The notes: generated from the sequence alone by a model not told the origin. A stretch of DNA of 64,000 bases from Diploptera punctata (GCA_030220185.1 JASPKZ010001241.1:1-64000); one strand, 5' to 3'; positions 22,121 through 33,115 are shown, counted from the first letter of the stretch. A program made the numbers and translations.

Positions 22121-23100
22121 TGCGAAGTGAGGGGCGCGACAGTGGGGATCATGTGATGTTTCTACACGCGAAAAAAAATGCGCAGAAATTAAATCATGCT
22201 GGAAACATACATTTTATTAGTAACAAGCCGTTGAATGTTTAAAATATTAGATACGCAAAAGTCATAAAAAAACTGGAGCACATTCAGCACTTTCATGAAT
22301 ATATTCGTAAACTGTGCACTTGAAAACATAGAAATTCGCTGAGGTATCCGGGGTAACAAAATTATTTTTTAGAGCTATGTAATCAAAGGACTATTTTAAA
22401 TTTTACCAATGTCAACTTATGTGCATCACATATAATTGTTTTGAAAACGAATTCAAAAGCCTTTCGTTTATCGAAGCTGCGGCTTCTATAAATAATCAAT
22501 GTTTATGGGATGTAATGTGAAGCAAAAAGCTATTTATCCTCGTGAGATAATAAGTTCTATTTACTATATGTAAAACAAGGATTACAGATAGTAATACTGA
22601 TGTCAGGATCAAAGAGCCTGTAACCGCCAGGGGATTAACTTTACAAACTCGACTCGAATTCAAAATGACTCCAACGAAGCCCACTCTCATTAATATAAAT
22701 TGTTTACATAGAGACACAAACTCTATTATTTTTTTCATAAGTTTGATACACAAACGTTCCAATATTGGAAAAATAATTGCGTTGGCCCCACGATAATAGA
22801 GAAAATAAGAGGAGAATAAATTTAGCGAAAACAATATTTTGTTTATTTATTTTGTTAGCTGCATTCATTTTGTTAGCTGCATTCATGTAGAATTAAGTAC
22901 AGATCACTAAATAGCTATTTGCGTTTTAATGTCTGAAAGGAAAGATGATTTGCGATATTTTCCAAACGAATTCGCAAAACTTTCAATTATTGTAACGTAG
23001 AATACGAAGAAGAAAATGATGTAAATACAAAAATATAAAATGTTTAAGGATTTTAGGGTTAATAAATTCTATCTTCAATCCACAGTTAGCCCAAAAACAT
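22121..23100. other. No recognisable feature
   Basis: AT-rich. May include the upstream part of the minus-strand protein relic, but no further motifs could be read. Confidence 0.5.
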
Positions 23101-23505
23101 TCAAGACTAAAAGTGCATAAATACTGGCTCTTCCAACTCTTTTGTATGGTAGCGAAGTATGGACGTTGAAACAGAAGGATATACAGAGACTTAGATCTGA
23201 TAAAATGAGATATCATCGGTGGACCGCATAATACACACTACTAGATCACATAAAAATGAAGACATCTTAAAAGAATTACACATGGAACCTTTGGAAAACA
23301 AAATTTCTGATTATAAATCAAGATGGATGCAACATGTACATCGAATGGAAGATCACAGGATACCCAAACAAATGTTAAGATATCAACTTGCAGGAAGAAG
23401 AAGACCAGGACGTCCACTCAAAATACTTTTAGATGGTGTTTCTTTTGAGGCCGAAACAGGTCAACAAATGACCTAAATTCTTGAATATTCTATGATGATA
23501 ATGAT
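23101..23505 (+). mobile_element. LINE family F2, thumb to 3' end
   Basis: Plus strand reads LPTLLYGSEVWTLKQKD (23130-23180), then after a stop NEDILKELHMEPLENKISDY, MQHVHRMEDHRIPKQMLRY and GRRRPGRPLK. It ends with a stop at 23476 and a gatgataatgatgag tail. Best copy of family F2. 5'-truncated. Confidence 0.85.
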
Positions 23506-23514
23506 GAGAAATAT

Positions 23515-23630
23515 TACAATCCTCGCTGTAGAAGAAACCCAGGAAGACTTACAAAAAGATGGCGAGACCACTCTTGATTGGAGCTGGAACGGACGTTATG
23601 GCCCATACAGTAATGATGATGACGGTGTAG
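23515..23630 (+). mobile_element. Short LINE 3'-end fragment
   Basis: Encodes RRNPGRLTKRWRDHS and ends in aatgatgatgacgg, so it is another RTE-like C-terminus with (GAT)n tail, of a family distinct from F2. Confidence 0.5.
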
Positions 23631-23723
23631 TATTATAAAAATTAGTGACGCTTTAGTTTGTAGTTACTAGGCAACAAAACCTATACTATTTAACACGTTC
23701 GTTAAATATTATTCACTGAGAGT

Positions 23724-23727
<4 letters not shown>

Positions 23728-23767
<40 letters not shown>

Positions 23768-23779
23768 GCAGTAATAATA
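23728..23779. repeat. (AAT)n microsatellite
   Basis: AAT array with degenerate right edge. Confidence 0.93.
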
Positions 23780-24217
23780 ATCATAACAATAGTTAATAAT
23801 GATCTCACATAAGGAGATTGAAACGTTGACATAATAAATTAACTTTTTTGATTAAAATAACGATTAGTTCTTGCAATTATTATTAAGACCTATACCCTAA
23901 CATAACAAAACGCTATATAAAATAATAAAATACAGGTTCAACAAAACGTAAAACACAACCGTTCTTTAACTTCGTATAACTACATAAATAAACTTCCCTC
24001 GACTTATCTGGAAGTATATTAATAGTTGCATCTTGGACTGCTTTTAAACATTTTCCTGATAAACCGTGATAACCAAATTCTCTGTTCAATTTATACTTAA
24101 AATTTACATATTAAACTAGCACCCAAAATTGCAGAATATAACAACAATGTTTGTTGGTTTACCTTGTATTTTTTTCCAAAGCACACATTACTCTTTCTCT
24201 AAACAAATAATTTCCGT

Positions 24218-24868
24218 GACTATTTAACTCATGCCCCAAATGGAAGTCAATGACCAATCACAATTCAATGATTTTTTTTTTATTTACATCCAATCACAGT
24301 CGTTTTTCACCGGGATTTTACCACTCTCATTTTATCGCCTTCAGTCCAAGAAGTTGCTCCCAGATTGTATACATAGTGCAGGGAATGTAACCAGATTCTG
24401 CTTGCGAGATATAAGAGAAAACATTCGTAACAATTGATTATACCATTAAAAAAATAAACCACTGTTTTCACTTTATTAAACGTATTATTTCCCATGTAAT
24501 GACGTTTCAGAAACATATAATTGACATATTTACATCATAGGACATCAGAAATTAATTAATAACCTGTAATGTTGTCTTTAATATTTTCTCCACTAGGGTG
24601 CATTCTTACAATATTGCGATTCTATTTGGCAATACAAGTGATCTGGTTGCAGTGAAGAACAAATGAAACATAACGTTTCTCATTTGTTTTCAAACATCGC
24701 CGTTACATTAAATATATAAATATTTTAAAATAACTATATTTAAATAATGATTTATGAGTAAACAGCTTAATTTTATTCGATAAATAATCCTAACAAGTGC
24801 CACTCTTGATTTCCAAATTCTCCTCACTTCGTGAGTCGTGGATTTATCGATCGTAGCATTATTTATGA
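24218..24868 (-). mobile_element. MITE-like family X, copy 2
   Basis: Reverse-complement copy of the family at 4.95, 35.3 and 49.8 kb. The left end reads gactatttaactcatgcccc; the internal block with gggtgcattcttacaatatt (24597-24616) and the right block ccactcttgatttccaaatt are family landmarks. No coding. Confidence 0.75.
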
Positions 24869-25129
24869 TAAATAAATTTCATTAAATATACTAAACATAC
24901 AACTTATATTAAGATACTCCGAACGTAGATAAAATATTGTAGACTACACGTTACAAAAGTAGGTTTAGTAACTAGCTGCTCTTAAAACACTCCCTTCGGT
25001 CATGTTCTAACTTGAACATCTCGTTACTAAACCTCTGCTTTTGCAACGAGTCGTCTAAATAACTGTTAATAAACAAATAATAAGTACGTTTTCAACAACC
25101 GATATAAAAATGCACGCCCGTAACATCAC
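24869..25129. other. No recognisable feature
   Basis: Unassigned AT-rich spacer before TIR element T2. Confidence 0.5.
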
Positions 25130-25131
25130 TA

Positions 25132-26015
25132 CAGGGTGTTTCATAAAGGATAGCGCAAACTTAAATGGTTGAAAGTACATGATAATAGAAGCAACAATGT
25201 CCCAATAAACATGGGTCCGCAAACGAGCCGTTTGCGAGATAATTACGAATGTATGGTTACAAGCCGCCACTGACGTCATTGTTTGTAACATCGTACTAGG
25301 TGATTATCTCATTGGGCCACCATTCTTCCACGAAAACTTAATGGACGGAGGTACCTTAGGTTTCTGCGGCGTCATCTTCCAGGATTGCTTGAGGATGTTT
25401 CCCTTCAGCAACGTCGGAGTTTGTGGTACATGCATGATGGAGCTCCGGCACATTTTGCTGCTGCTGTGAGACGGCATCTAACGCGCAGATACGGCCAAAG
25501 ATGGATAGGTCGAGGCGGATCTGTACCTTGGCTTCCAAGATCACCTGATCTAAATCTTTGGATTTTTATGTCTGGGGTCACCTCAAAAGCGAAGTGTACA
25601 GCACACCCGTTAACACGATTGAAGAACTGGAGCAGAGAGTTGTACATGCTTGTCAAAAATTCAGAAATGATCCAGGGGTTTTCGAAAGAATTCGACATTC
25701 ATTGCAGAGACGAGCACAGTATTGCATCCAGATGCAAGGAAGACACTTTAACATCTCCTTTAACAGGTAACCCTTAAGTGAAGTGAACTGTGAAATGTGA
25801 ACTAAATGGGATGGAAAATTAATAGTAAAGTCTAAATTCAAATAAATGTCTACTAATTAGGACGATGTTTACAATGAAGTCAGTGGCGGCTTGTAACCAT
25901 AAATTCGTAATTATCTCGCAAACGGCTCGTTTGCGGACCCATGTTTATTGGGACATTGTTGCTTCTATTAACTTTCAACCATTTAAGTTTGCGCCATTCT
26001 TTATGAAACACCCTG
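25132..26015 (+). mobile_element. Tc1/mariner-type element T2 with long TIRs and transposase relic
   Basis: 884-bp element with inverted termini of about 145 bp (cagggtgtttcataaa at 25132 and its complement at the right end) flanked by TA at 25130-25131 and 26016-26017. The interior encodes the C-terminal half of a transposase: YLRFLRRHLPGLLEDVSL, YMHDGAPAHF (second catalytic D) and WIGRGGSV..PRSPDLN (third catalytic D). After a frameshift near 25553 it reads LDFYVWGHLKSEVY, then VFERIRHSLQRRAQY, to a stop at 25770. The N-terminal part is missing, so the copy cannot transpose itself. Confidence 0.92.
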
Positions 26016-26300
26016 TATAATAAACTAATCCATATGTAAAGATGACATTATTTGGGCTATTTCAAGATAAAATAATATTAAAAGTGAGTGATATATGCAA
26101 GTTAACTAAATATTAAACTAATGATTGATAATTTCACTGCTATGAATATGTTGTCAGCCATTACAATATAATTTGTAATAGTAGAATAAATGGAAATGAA
26201 TTGTATCAGAATTGAAATAATTTACTGTAGGATGAAATCATTTATTTTATTTAGCCTTATAATGGAATTAGTAAAGTTGTTATTAAACGATTATTTTATA

Positions 26301-26453
26301 AAATAAAATAAAGCTAAAATATGTGCCATGTTAGGTTAGTGCCGTAGTCCTCAACTTTTAAAAAAGAAATGTACGATTTTTTTGTACATATATTTTTTAA
26401 AAGTTGAGGACGACGGCACTAACCTAAAAAGGTACATATTTTAACTTTATTTT
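26301..26453. repeat. Inverted repeat with Penelope-like block
   Basis: Arms of about 62 bp (26302-26367 and 26390-26452) flank a short loop. The right arm contains gaggacgacggcactaacct, also found next to the hammerhead cores at 18.35 and 32.99 kb. No core motif is present here, so this seems to be a head-to-head pair of truncated terminal repeats. Confidence 0.7.
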
Positions 26454-27053
26454 ATTTATGACTATCCATCTCAACGGTTTTAAACAATGAATTTTATTAG
26501 TATTGATTATGTTTATGTCAATATATTTCCTGCTGAGTGTCCTTGCTGGTTTACTTACATCACTTAGTCCTAATAAACAACATGCTTGTTATGTTTTATT
26601 CATGTTATGTTGGTAAAATCTGCATCCTTTTTATAATACTGCAATACAAGGTATTGTAATATTCCATCTGTCAGCCATTTTATAAAGCCGTAAAACATTG
26701 GAATGATTCATAGTATGAAATAAATAAATTTAAAGGAGACAATTATTAAACCCACGTTATACAGGGTGTCCATAAAGACTCAATATGTTTTCATGTTCCT
26801 GGTTTGCTACAACACAAACATTATATTAGAGTAGAGTAGAAACTTATAAAACCTAATGTAGTTCAGTATGAACATCTTCAATATTACCTTATGGTTGCCC
26901 GCAATAAGTGGTGCAAGATTTGTCGGGTTATGAGCAAGCAGGCTCTGTATCAGATCATTCACATCTAACAACATGGTAGTGTAAACTCGGTTCTTGATGA
27001 AACCTCTTGCGAAAGGGCCATGGGATGTGTATTCGGGGCAAAAATTATTTCTA

Positions 27054-27436
27054 AGTTACCAAAGGCCTCCTTTTTCCTCTCTCATGACAAATAATATGGG
27101 AAAGTATCCCAAATCCAGGAAGAATTAAAATGTAAACTTCTGGATGACCAAAAAAATCAAAATAAATGTTGGTATAAAATAGGGTCTCCTCCCCCTGCAG
27201 AGTCAAAGAAAGATGTATTTAAGTTTCAATCTGTAAATAATATCGCAATTGCCTCCCAACAAAATAATTAAAAAAATTAAGATAATAACCCAACCAATTA
27301 AATTAATAAAATTATTAAACTCTATAGGGTCTTCTCGTCCCATAAAAATTATTTAAGCTTTTTTTACTTAATAATTAAATTCACTTTCATTAAAATAAGA
27401 CAGTACTTATTTCGTTCCACCTTTCATTCCAGCCTC
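27054..27436. pseudogene. Chimeric NUMT: COI fragment joined to 16S rRNA fragment
   Basis: 27054-27254 is mitochondrial cytochrome oxidase I on the minus strand. It reads [15 protein letters not shown], then after one extra [15 protein letters not shown] and [16 protein letters not shown], with invertebrate-code TGA for W. About 27255-27436 is mitochondrial large-subunit rRNA in the opposite relative orientation, with ctatagggtcttctcgtccc and tttcattccagcc. In insect mtDNA these genes are far apart, so the piece was rearranged before or during insertion. It is nuclear because it sits inside T3. Confidence 0.9.
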
Positions 27437-27916
27437 TAGCGATCCATCGTTCATCCGATCCACCGATTAGGAAAGGGTAACATTTATGATCCCTTCTTCT
27501 TACCCGGAAATACAGTTACCGGGACAATCTACCCAGACACGCTTCACTTGTTCGTGGAGCCACTGTTATGGCAGGATTACATCCTCGTATCTGTCATTTA
27601 TCAACAAGATGAGGCACCACTCCACTCTGGAAACACTGTGCAGGATTATGGGAATGAGACCTTTCCTAACCAGTGGATCGGACGAGCGGAGGATCACGTG
27701 TGGGCATCCCGTTCGCCCGACCTCACTCCTCCTGATTATTTTGCGTGGGTTTTCATCAAGAACCGAGTTTACACTACCAGGGGTGTCACATGTGAATCGC
27801 CTGAACAGCGAATAAGAGCAGCACACTTGCTCATAACCCCTAAATCTTACGGCGCATGTTCCAGGCAACCACAAGGTGATATTGAAAGTGAACATGTTTA
27901 GCTGCATTAGGTTTTA
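27437..27916 (+). pseudogene. Mariner-like transposase catalytic-domain relic (part of T3)
   Basis: After about 27478 the plus strand encodes a catalytic domain running from DPFFLPGNTV through YQQDEAPLHSGNTVQ (second D) and WIGRAEDH to SRSPDLTPPDYF (third D) and FIKNRVYTT. The reading frame stays open for more than 110 codons to about 27900. Critical residues are partly preserved but the N-terminus is missing. The first 40 bp (27437-27478) belong to the inverted left arm. Confidence 0.75.
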
Positions 27917-28620
27917 ATGTATGCTGACGATGTGGTTATTATTCAAGAAAATGAAAATAATTTGCAGTACTCTTTACATCAGTTAAATCAGTTATGACAG
28001 GAATATAATTTCAAAATATCAAAAGAAAAAACAAAAATAATGGCAAATTGGGGATACAATAATATAAGATCAAAAATCGTAAGAGACAACAAACCTCTGG
28101 AACAAGTAACACATTTTAATTATTTGGGTTGTAATTTTACTATAAACACAAAAACTGACAGAGACATAATATGAAACTGTCGAAATTTCCAATGATATGC
28201 TGAACTATACATAAAACATTAAAGAATAAAACAACAAGAGATACTAGATTGAAGTTTTATAAAACATTGGCAGTTCCTGCATTACTTTATGGGAGCGAAA
28301 CTTCGGTAATGGCCAAAAAATTGCAAAGTAGAATACAAAGCGCAGAAATGAACTTCCTTAGAACAACAAAAGGCTGCACAAGATTGGAGATATAAGAACA
28401 GAGTTAAATATATATCCATTGGATGAGAAAATCAGAGAATATAGATAGAAATGGTTTACACACGTGGAAAGAATGAATGTATTAAGATTACCAAGAGCAG
28501 TATTAAACTACAAGCCAAGAGGTTTAAGGAATGTAGGAAGGCCAGTGAAAAGATGGACAGAACAACTGTGAGGCGGAACAGGCAATTTTCCTAGCCCGTG
28601 AAGTGAAGAAGAAGAAGAAT
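27917..28620 (+). mobile_element. RTE-like LINE inserted in T3
   Basis: Begins at the RT catalytic box YADD (27920-27931, MYADDVVIIQENENNLQ), then FKISKEKTKIMAN, QVTHFNYLGCNFT and a degraded thumb and C-terminus with RGKNE and KEC-like remnants. It ends in (GAA)n at 28605-28619. The flanking copies of gtttta (27911-27916, 28621-28626) form a short target duplication. It is homologous to the minus-strand copy at 33.6-34.1 kb. Confidence 0.85.
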
Positions 28621-28789
28621 GTTTTACAAGATTATACTCTACCCTAATATAATGTTTATTGTGTTGTAGCAAACCAGGAAAATGAAAATGTATTGGTACT
28701 TTATGGGCATCCTGTATTGTAAATATGAGATGCTGGTCTTACAACGCATCCATAATAAATGTTAAACATTTCCTTTGAAAAAATATTAT

Positions 28790-29179
28790 CTTTTTTTGCA
28801 AATGCCCCAGGTAGTCATTCGACATTCCTGGTGCTCTCTCCTGGTATGCGTACTTGTAACCCACTTCTGAGGTTGGGGCACCTGGAAGGCGGGATTACGT
28901 TGCCCTGATGATATGATGGGTGATGATGATGGCGATAGTGGTGCGCCAGGAGAGTCCCTAATCCTAAGCTTAATCTAAGATGAATATGAATGATAATGAT
29001 TGCGATGGCCATATGCTTTCGGGGACCGTTTGGGCCTTAAAGTTTTCCTGACATTTGTCTTACAGATGAGGAAAAACCCCGATAAAAACCTCACCCAGAA
29101 AAACTGTCCCGACCGGGGATCGAACCCGGGCCCGCTGCCTGAAAAGGCAGCACGCTACCTGGAGACCACAGCGGTGGAC
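28790..29179 (-). mobile_element. SINE A1, full copy with target duplication
   Basis: Minus-strand SINE. The head at the right has a tRNA-like start, ccgctgtggtctccaggtag, and B box gggttcgatcccc. The tail at the left has the conserved ggggcatttgca. Flanks ttgaaaaaatattat (28775-28789) and ttgaaagaaatattat (29180-29195) form a target duplication with one difference and one length change. Confidence 0.93.
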
Positions 29180-29195
29180 TTGAAAGAAATATTAT

Positions 29196-30120
29196 GTGGC
29201 ATATCTGGGATCCAGATCTGGAAACTTATAATTGGAGAATAAAATATATTAAGAGGCTATATGACCTTGATACAAAACCATATATATATATATATATCAT
29301 AGTAATTAAATTGAATATACTAGATTACGTACTATGAGGCGGTGCATTCATCGAATGGGAAATTGATGAAGTCTGATGAACAGGTAATGGAGGTAAGAAG
29401 TGAATGGAGAAAATAAAATAAGATAAAAATAAATAAATAAATGAATATAGAGGATCCAGGCCATGAATCTAGAAGTGGAGATTTGGAAAATAACACTGGG
29501 TACGGAGATTTGAAGAAATTAGGAACAAGAGGCCAATGTCCGGAATCAAGCTGTGGCACCATAGAAGAAAAATAATAAGTAAAAGAAGAATAGTTTGGCT
29601 CATTTTTAGAAGATAGAACCTACATTAACTTTGGGAAATGGATCATATAGGTCAGAGGGCAAGGTGCCATATATGGGGCAAAGGTCTCGGGTCGAACCAG
29701 GTAAGCGGAGAGGTGAAAATTTTCTTCACTCATACTATGGTCAGATTAATGTGGGGAGGTCAATCTCCTATAATCTGAATACTAGAAAAATGTCCGATAT
29801 AAAATTAGTCGGAGCATAGGTATAATCCCCTACAATGTTTACACGTTCTTTGGTAACGATTGTGGATCCTTATATACAAGCTCCAATTAGCCAGCATTGT
29901 CTGTTAATAAGGTAGACCATGCATTTACTTTTTATAAAATAGTAACATATACAGACATCTACGTAATGAGTACAGTATTAGACATTATGAATATCTTCAT
30001 TTAACATCATCTGGTCTTAAAAATAGACAAAATGTATGAATAAATGATAAACTTTAATTTATCGGCAAAATAATAAATTTTATTTTTTAGTCAATATAAT
30101 GACGCAATAAAATGTTTATA
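29196..30120. other. Unassigned DNA
   Basis: Includes a short (TA)n at 29280-29297. Segment 29650-29720 contains gtctcgggtcgaaccaggta, slightly reminiscent of a tRNA B box but without an A box. Otherwise nothing recognised. Confidence 0.5.
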
Positions 30121-30890
30121 AGTATCTAGCTCATTGGCACTATCGAACCCGTAAATTCATGGTCGCGCAGACATAAGCTCATAAGCTATCCGTACCGTCC
30201 ATATTTAATATGTGTTTTCTATGTGTGACAATATATTACACTGGTCAACATGGATTTTGTCTCACGAGTACCAATAGTTGTACTTAATGCTGTTTTTTAT
30301 CGTGTTTTCAAATATGCATTCGGAATTTCTCCATCACCCACAGTTTTTTTCATTTCAATTTCAATTAATGGATTTAAATAATTATTTTTTTAATAAACGT
30401 TTTGTTTTGTCCATTGTAAAATAAAACAAAATAAGCTAACTCAGGAGATTTCAGCTATGGAAAAGAGATATCAAAGTAAATTGAATCCTAATATGCTGGC
30501 CGCTTATTGTTGGACCATCAGGAGGGATGCTCCACAGGCGAAATATAGCAGAAAATCGTCATTTCTTACTTTCTAGGTGAGTCCGAATGTTCGAGTATTG
30601 TGTTGTTACGAACGTAGATAATATTAAAGTGTTTGAAATTATAAATTCCTGTCTCTCGGAAACCTTGCGCGATTGAGAAAACCCGATATCATATTTGAAT
30701 TCAGGACAAAAAATACTATCAGAATCACACATTTGTCTTTCTGAGACAAACCGTTTCTTTTTTTGTTGCTCAGTGTTATTGGTTTTACTGATGTTTACTT
30801 CCAGTACACATTTCTTAGTGTTCCCAAAATAATGCGCGTATTGACACTTGCATCTTCTCGGTATCGCCTAATAGCAGTACATAATTAGCA
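30121..30890 (-). mobile_element. LINE-E remnant split by a TIR element
   Basis: 30121-30237 carries the 3'-terminal block (cattggcactatcgaacccg) and a piece like ctatgtgtgacaat. 30781-30890 continues with gatgtttacttccagtacac and tcttagtg. The 9.9 kb copy has the second join uninterrupted, so the two parts once adjoined. Very degraded. Confidence 0.65.
30238..30776 (+). mobile_element. TIR element carrying the unknown protein family
   Basis: 539 bp with inverted ends acactggtcaaca and the complement of acactgagcaaca, flanked by TATT (30234-30237 and 30777-30780). From about 30458 to 30576 the plus strand encodes MEKRYQSKLNPNMLAAYCW then TIRRDAPQAKYSRKSS and a stop. This matches the MEERYQ...ADYCWS region of the relic at 21.1 kb. 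The rest of the protein is deleted. The 21 kb relic has a related end, aacactagtcaacactgg, at 20821, supporting the link between protein and termini. Confidence 0.65.
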
Positions 30891-30904
30891 TTATAATGAT
30901 TTAA

Positions 30905-31175
30905 AGTAATCCCACTACTGGCCTCAGGAGGCTCTTGGGATAATAGGAGGTTAAAAATCCCAACTTTCTAACTTAATTGGTAATATATATCATCTGGGTT
31001 ATCAACCCTACGTGACATCTAGTGTTTATTTCGATAGATGTTGGGTCGACCATATAGTCATACTGCCGAAATATATAGGTCAGATTAAAAATTCTAACCG
31101 CACCGGGATTCGAAACCTGAACCATTCGGCTTGTAGCGTATTGCCTTAACCTACCATGCTACAGCGTGCCCCTCA
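30905..31175 (-). mobile_element. SINE B, old copy
   Basis: Minus-strand SINE B with a recognisable tail (cccactactggcctcaggag), a diverged body and the head at 31120-31175 (gctacagcgtgcccctc). It abuts the RT box of the following LINE. Confidence 0.75.
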
Positions 31176-32640
31176 TCAGCATATACCAACAGCTTATTAA
31201 TAGCATTTATTTTTAAGTCTTCTTCAGCCTCAAAAGACTTTATGGCACGCTCAAGTACAACTCCCTGCCTCAACCCATTGTGAATTTTAAAGTATCTGAT
31301 AACTTTTTGCCTATCCGCACCTTATCCTTTGTGCCATTTAGACACATTTGAACGCGTTTGGAATTTCGAATTTTAGCACATATTATATAAAGTCGAGCCC
31401 TTAATTGAATCTTATGCCTTTTTGACGTCTGCTTATAGTTGATATACAGTGCCGTTATATTCCCATTTATTTTCTAAGATCTGTCTTTTTCTAAACATCT
31501 GATCTATTGTAAGCCTATTTCTTCTAAATCCACAACGATGATCACCTATTACGTCATCAATATAGGTAGTAAGTCTGGATACTATCATCATCATCATCAT
31601 CTTCATGGTAGACCGTCGGCCTGTTCCGCTCTCAGAATTCATATTCTCATCGTCTTCTAGGACGTCCCACATCTCTATAGCCTTGCGGTTCGTACAACAG
31701 TGCTTGTTTTGTTAGCCTAGAAGAGTCCATTCTTAAAATATGTTCATGCCAATTTTGTTTATAGTTTTGTATTTTTTCATTTAGATTAAACATTTTGAGT
31801 TCTTGCCTAATTGTTTCACTAGGAATGTGGTCTCTTAGAGTATATCCTGCAACGTATCTGAGGAACTTCATCTCTGATGTTTCAAGTAATCTTCTGTCTG
31901 ATCTTTTCATGACCCAATTCTCTGATCCATATGTCACAATGGGAACTGCCAATACTTTATAAAACTTAAGAATTGTTTATTTTGTTGTTTTTGTTTGTAG
32001 TGTTCTTTTAATAGTCCCACACATAATTCGAAATTTATATTTTTTTCATGTATATCATTTTCTCAATTGTAAGATATGTGACATCCTAAATATTTAAAAC
32101 TCTGTACTTGTTTGATAATTTCATCGTTCAAAACTATTTTCGATCGAACTGCATATTTTCCCCGAAAGGTCATTGTTTTTGTTGTCTTCGTTTATATCTT
32201 GAGATTATCTGTATCTGGATACAAACATATTTATTAAACTCCTGTACGAAGTTTAAAGTAATGAGATGACCCTATATTTGTTGTAATCAGTTTATCTCCT
32301 TTCTTGTATATTGGAACTATAAATGGATTTTTTTCTATTCATTTAGAAGAACCTGCTATTTCCAAACCCTACTAAGCAACTGACGTATCTTGTCCATATA
32401 TTATTATCTTTCTGATTTTATCAGGTTTCCTGTGATTCCATCGAAACCTGGTATTTATACGTATTTAATTTTTCTATCGCCATTTCAATCTCTAATACGC
32501 TTGGCTATGTTACTAATAAACATATATCTATCGTCTGTAAATCGTTATCTTCAATATCCTGTATTCCTCGTGCACATTTAATAGCTTAATAAATTGACTA
32601 TTCTATATATTTAATATATCCCTCCATGGTATCTTTAACT
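31176..32640 (-). mobile_element. RTE-like LINE RT domain, split by a nested LINE
   Basis: Two minus-strand pieces (32640-32223 and 31573-31176) join at a 9-bp duplication, tctggatac. The first has GIQDIEDNDLQ and a segment like NYKYRVISLL. Joined, they read NMFVSRLTTYIDDVIGDH and CGFRRNRLTIDQMF, then LRQG and VYADE, the RT catalytic box, at 31176-31190. Many stops. The C-terminal half is lost at the SINE B junction. Confidence 0.85.
31583..32213 (-). mobile_element. Nested RTE-like LINE (thumb to (GAT)n tail)
   Basis: Minus strand: QSFKYLGC near 32090, VPIVTYGSENWVMKRSDRRL, then SEMKFLRYVAGYTLRDHIPS, HILRMDSSRLTKQ and RDVGRPRRR, ending in a (GAT)n tail at 31583-31605. It is bounded by tctggatac at 31574-31582 and 32214-32222. 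The 100-codon central frame is intact, so it is younger than its host. Confidence 0.9.
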
Positions 32641-32950
32641 TATCGTGGTGGAGTGGCTAGCGTGCTTAAATGATTCCGAGAACTATGCCGGCGGTAGCAT
32701 TGCTTCCATGCCGGACTGGTCGAAGGTGATAAGCCAGACGAAAAATGTACCTTGGTTGAAAGAGAGAAGATCTTTCACCGTAAAAATACAACCCTCTATA
32801 AATGCGGACTTGGGTTCCACTGAGGTAAAATTTTTTGGAGATCAAATAGTCCCTCATTCGGTTCTCCGGATGGGGACTACTTCAGGGAAACTATGCCAAA
32901 GACTCAAACACAAGGACATGTTACTAGGAACATGGGGTGTTAACATAAGA
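32641..32950. other. Unassigned GC-richer segment
   Basis: Plus-strand sequence begins cgtggtggagtggctagcgt, faintly like a tRNA-derived SINE head, and holds a 102-codon frame without motifs I recognise. Could be an unlisted SINE; no second copy in the window. Confidence 0.35.
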
Positions 32951-33115
32951 TAAAAATTAGAAAATATACCTCTTGGCAGGTGCCGTCGTCCTCAACGTTC
33001 TTAAAATAATGTGTTTAAAATATTATTTGGAGGTCTTTCGGAAGTTAACTTCCATCATCCGCAGGATGACTATGTGCTACTAATTGTTGTATCTAAGACG
33101 TTGTACACATTGATG
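32951..33115 (-). mobile_element. Penelope-like terminal repeat fragment, second copy
   Basis: Colinear with 18331-18480: ggcaggtgccgtcgtcctca, then AT-rich spacer, then ggaggtctttcggaag and taacttccatcatc. Confidence 0.65.
33026..33066 (-). ncRNA. Degraded hammerhead-like core
   Basis: Same layout as 18.4 kb, but the minus strand has CGGATGA (33055-33061) instead of CTGATGA, and stem III is AGACCT rather than the palindrome AGGCCT. GAAA at 33036-33039 and stem II are intact. Probably inactive. Confidence 0.55.

Larger units (their letters stand above)
26762..28714. mobile_element. TIR element T3 with inverted transposase arms, carrying a NUMT and a LINE
   Basis: Ends cagggtgtccataaag (left) and the matching inverse (right) are flanked by TA (26760-26761, 28715-28716). 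The right arm encodes FYDPFFLPGNTVTGTIYPDT, VIYQQDEAPLHS, ETFPNQWIG and SRSPDLTPPDYFAW, a mariner-like catalytic domain. The left arm holds the same region inverted: FIKNRVYTT appears on the minus strand near 26990, and PFPNRWIG near 27470-27450. A mitochondrial insertion (27054-27436) lies in the left arm and a LINE (27917-28620) in the right arm. Confidence 0.85.

Noticed and set aside
25405..25698. 97-codon minus-strand frame inside T2
   Set aside because: Antisense shadow of the transposase relic, which has clear catalytic motifs on the plus strand.
29650..29720. tRNA-derived SINE from gggtcgaacc motif
   Set aside because: No A box at the right distance and no second copy in the window.
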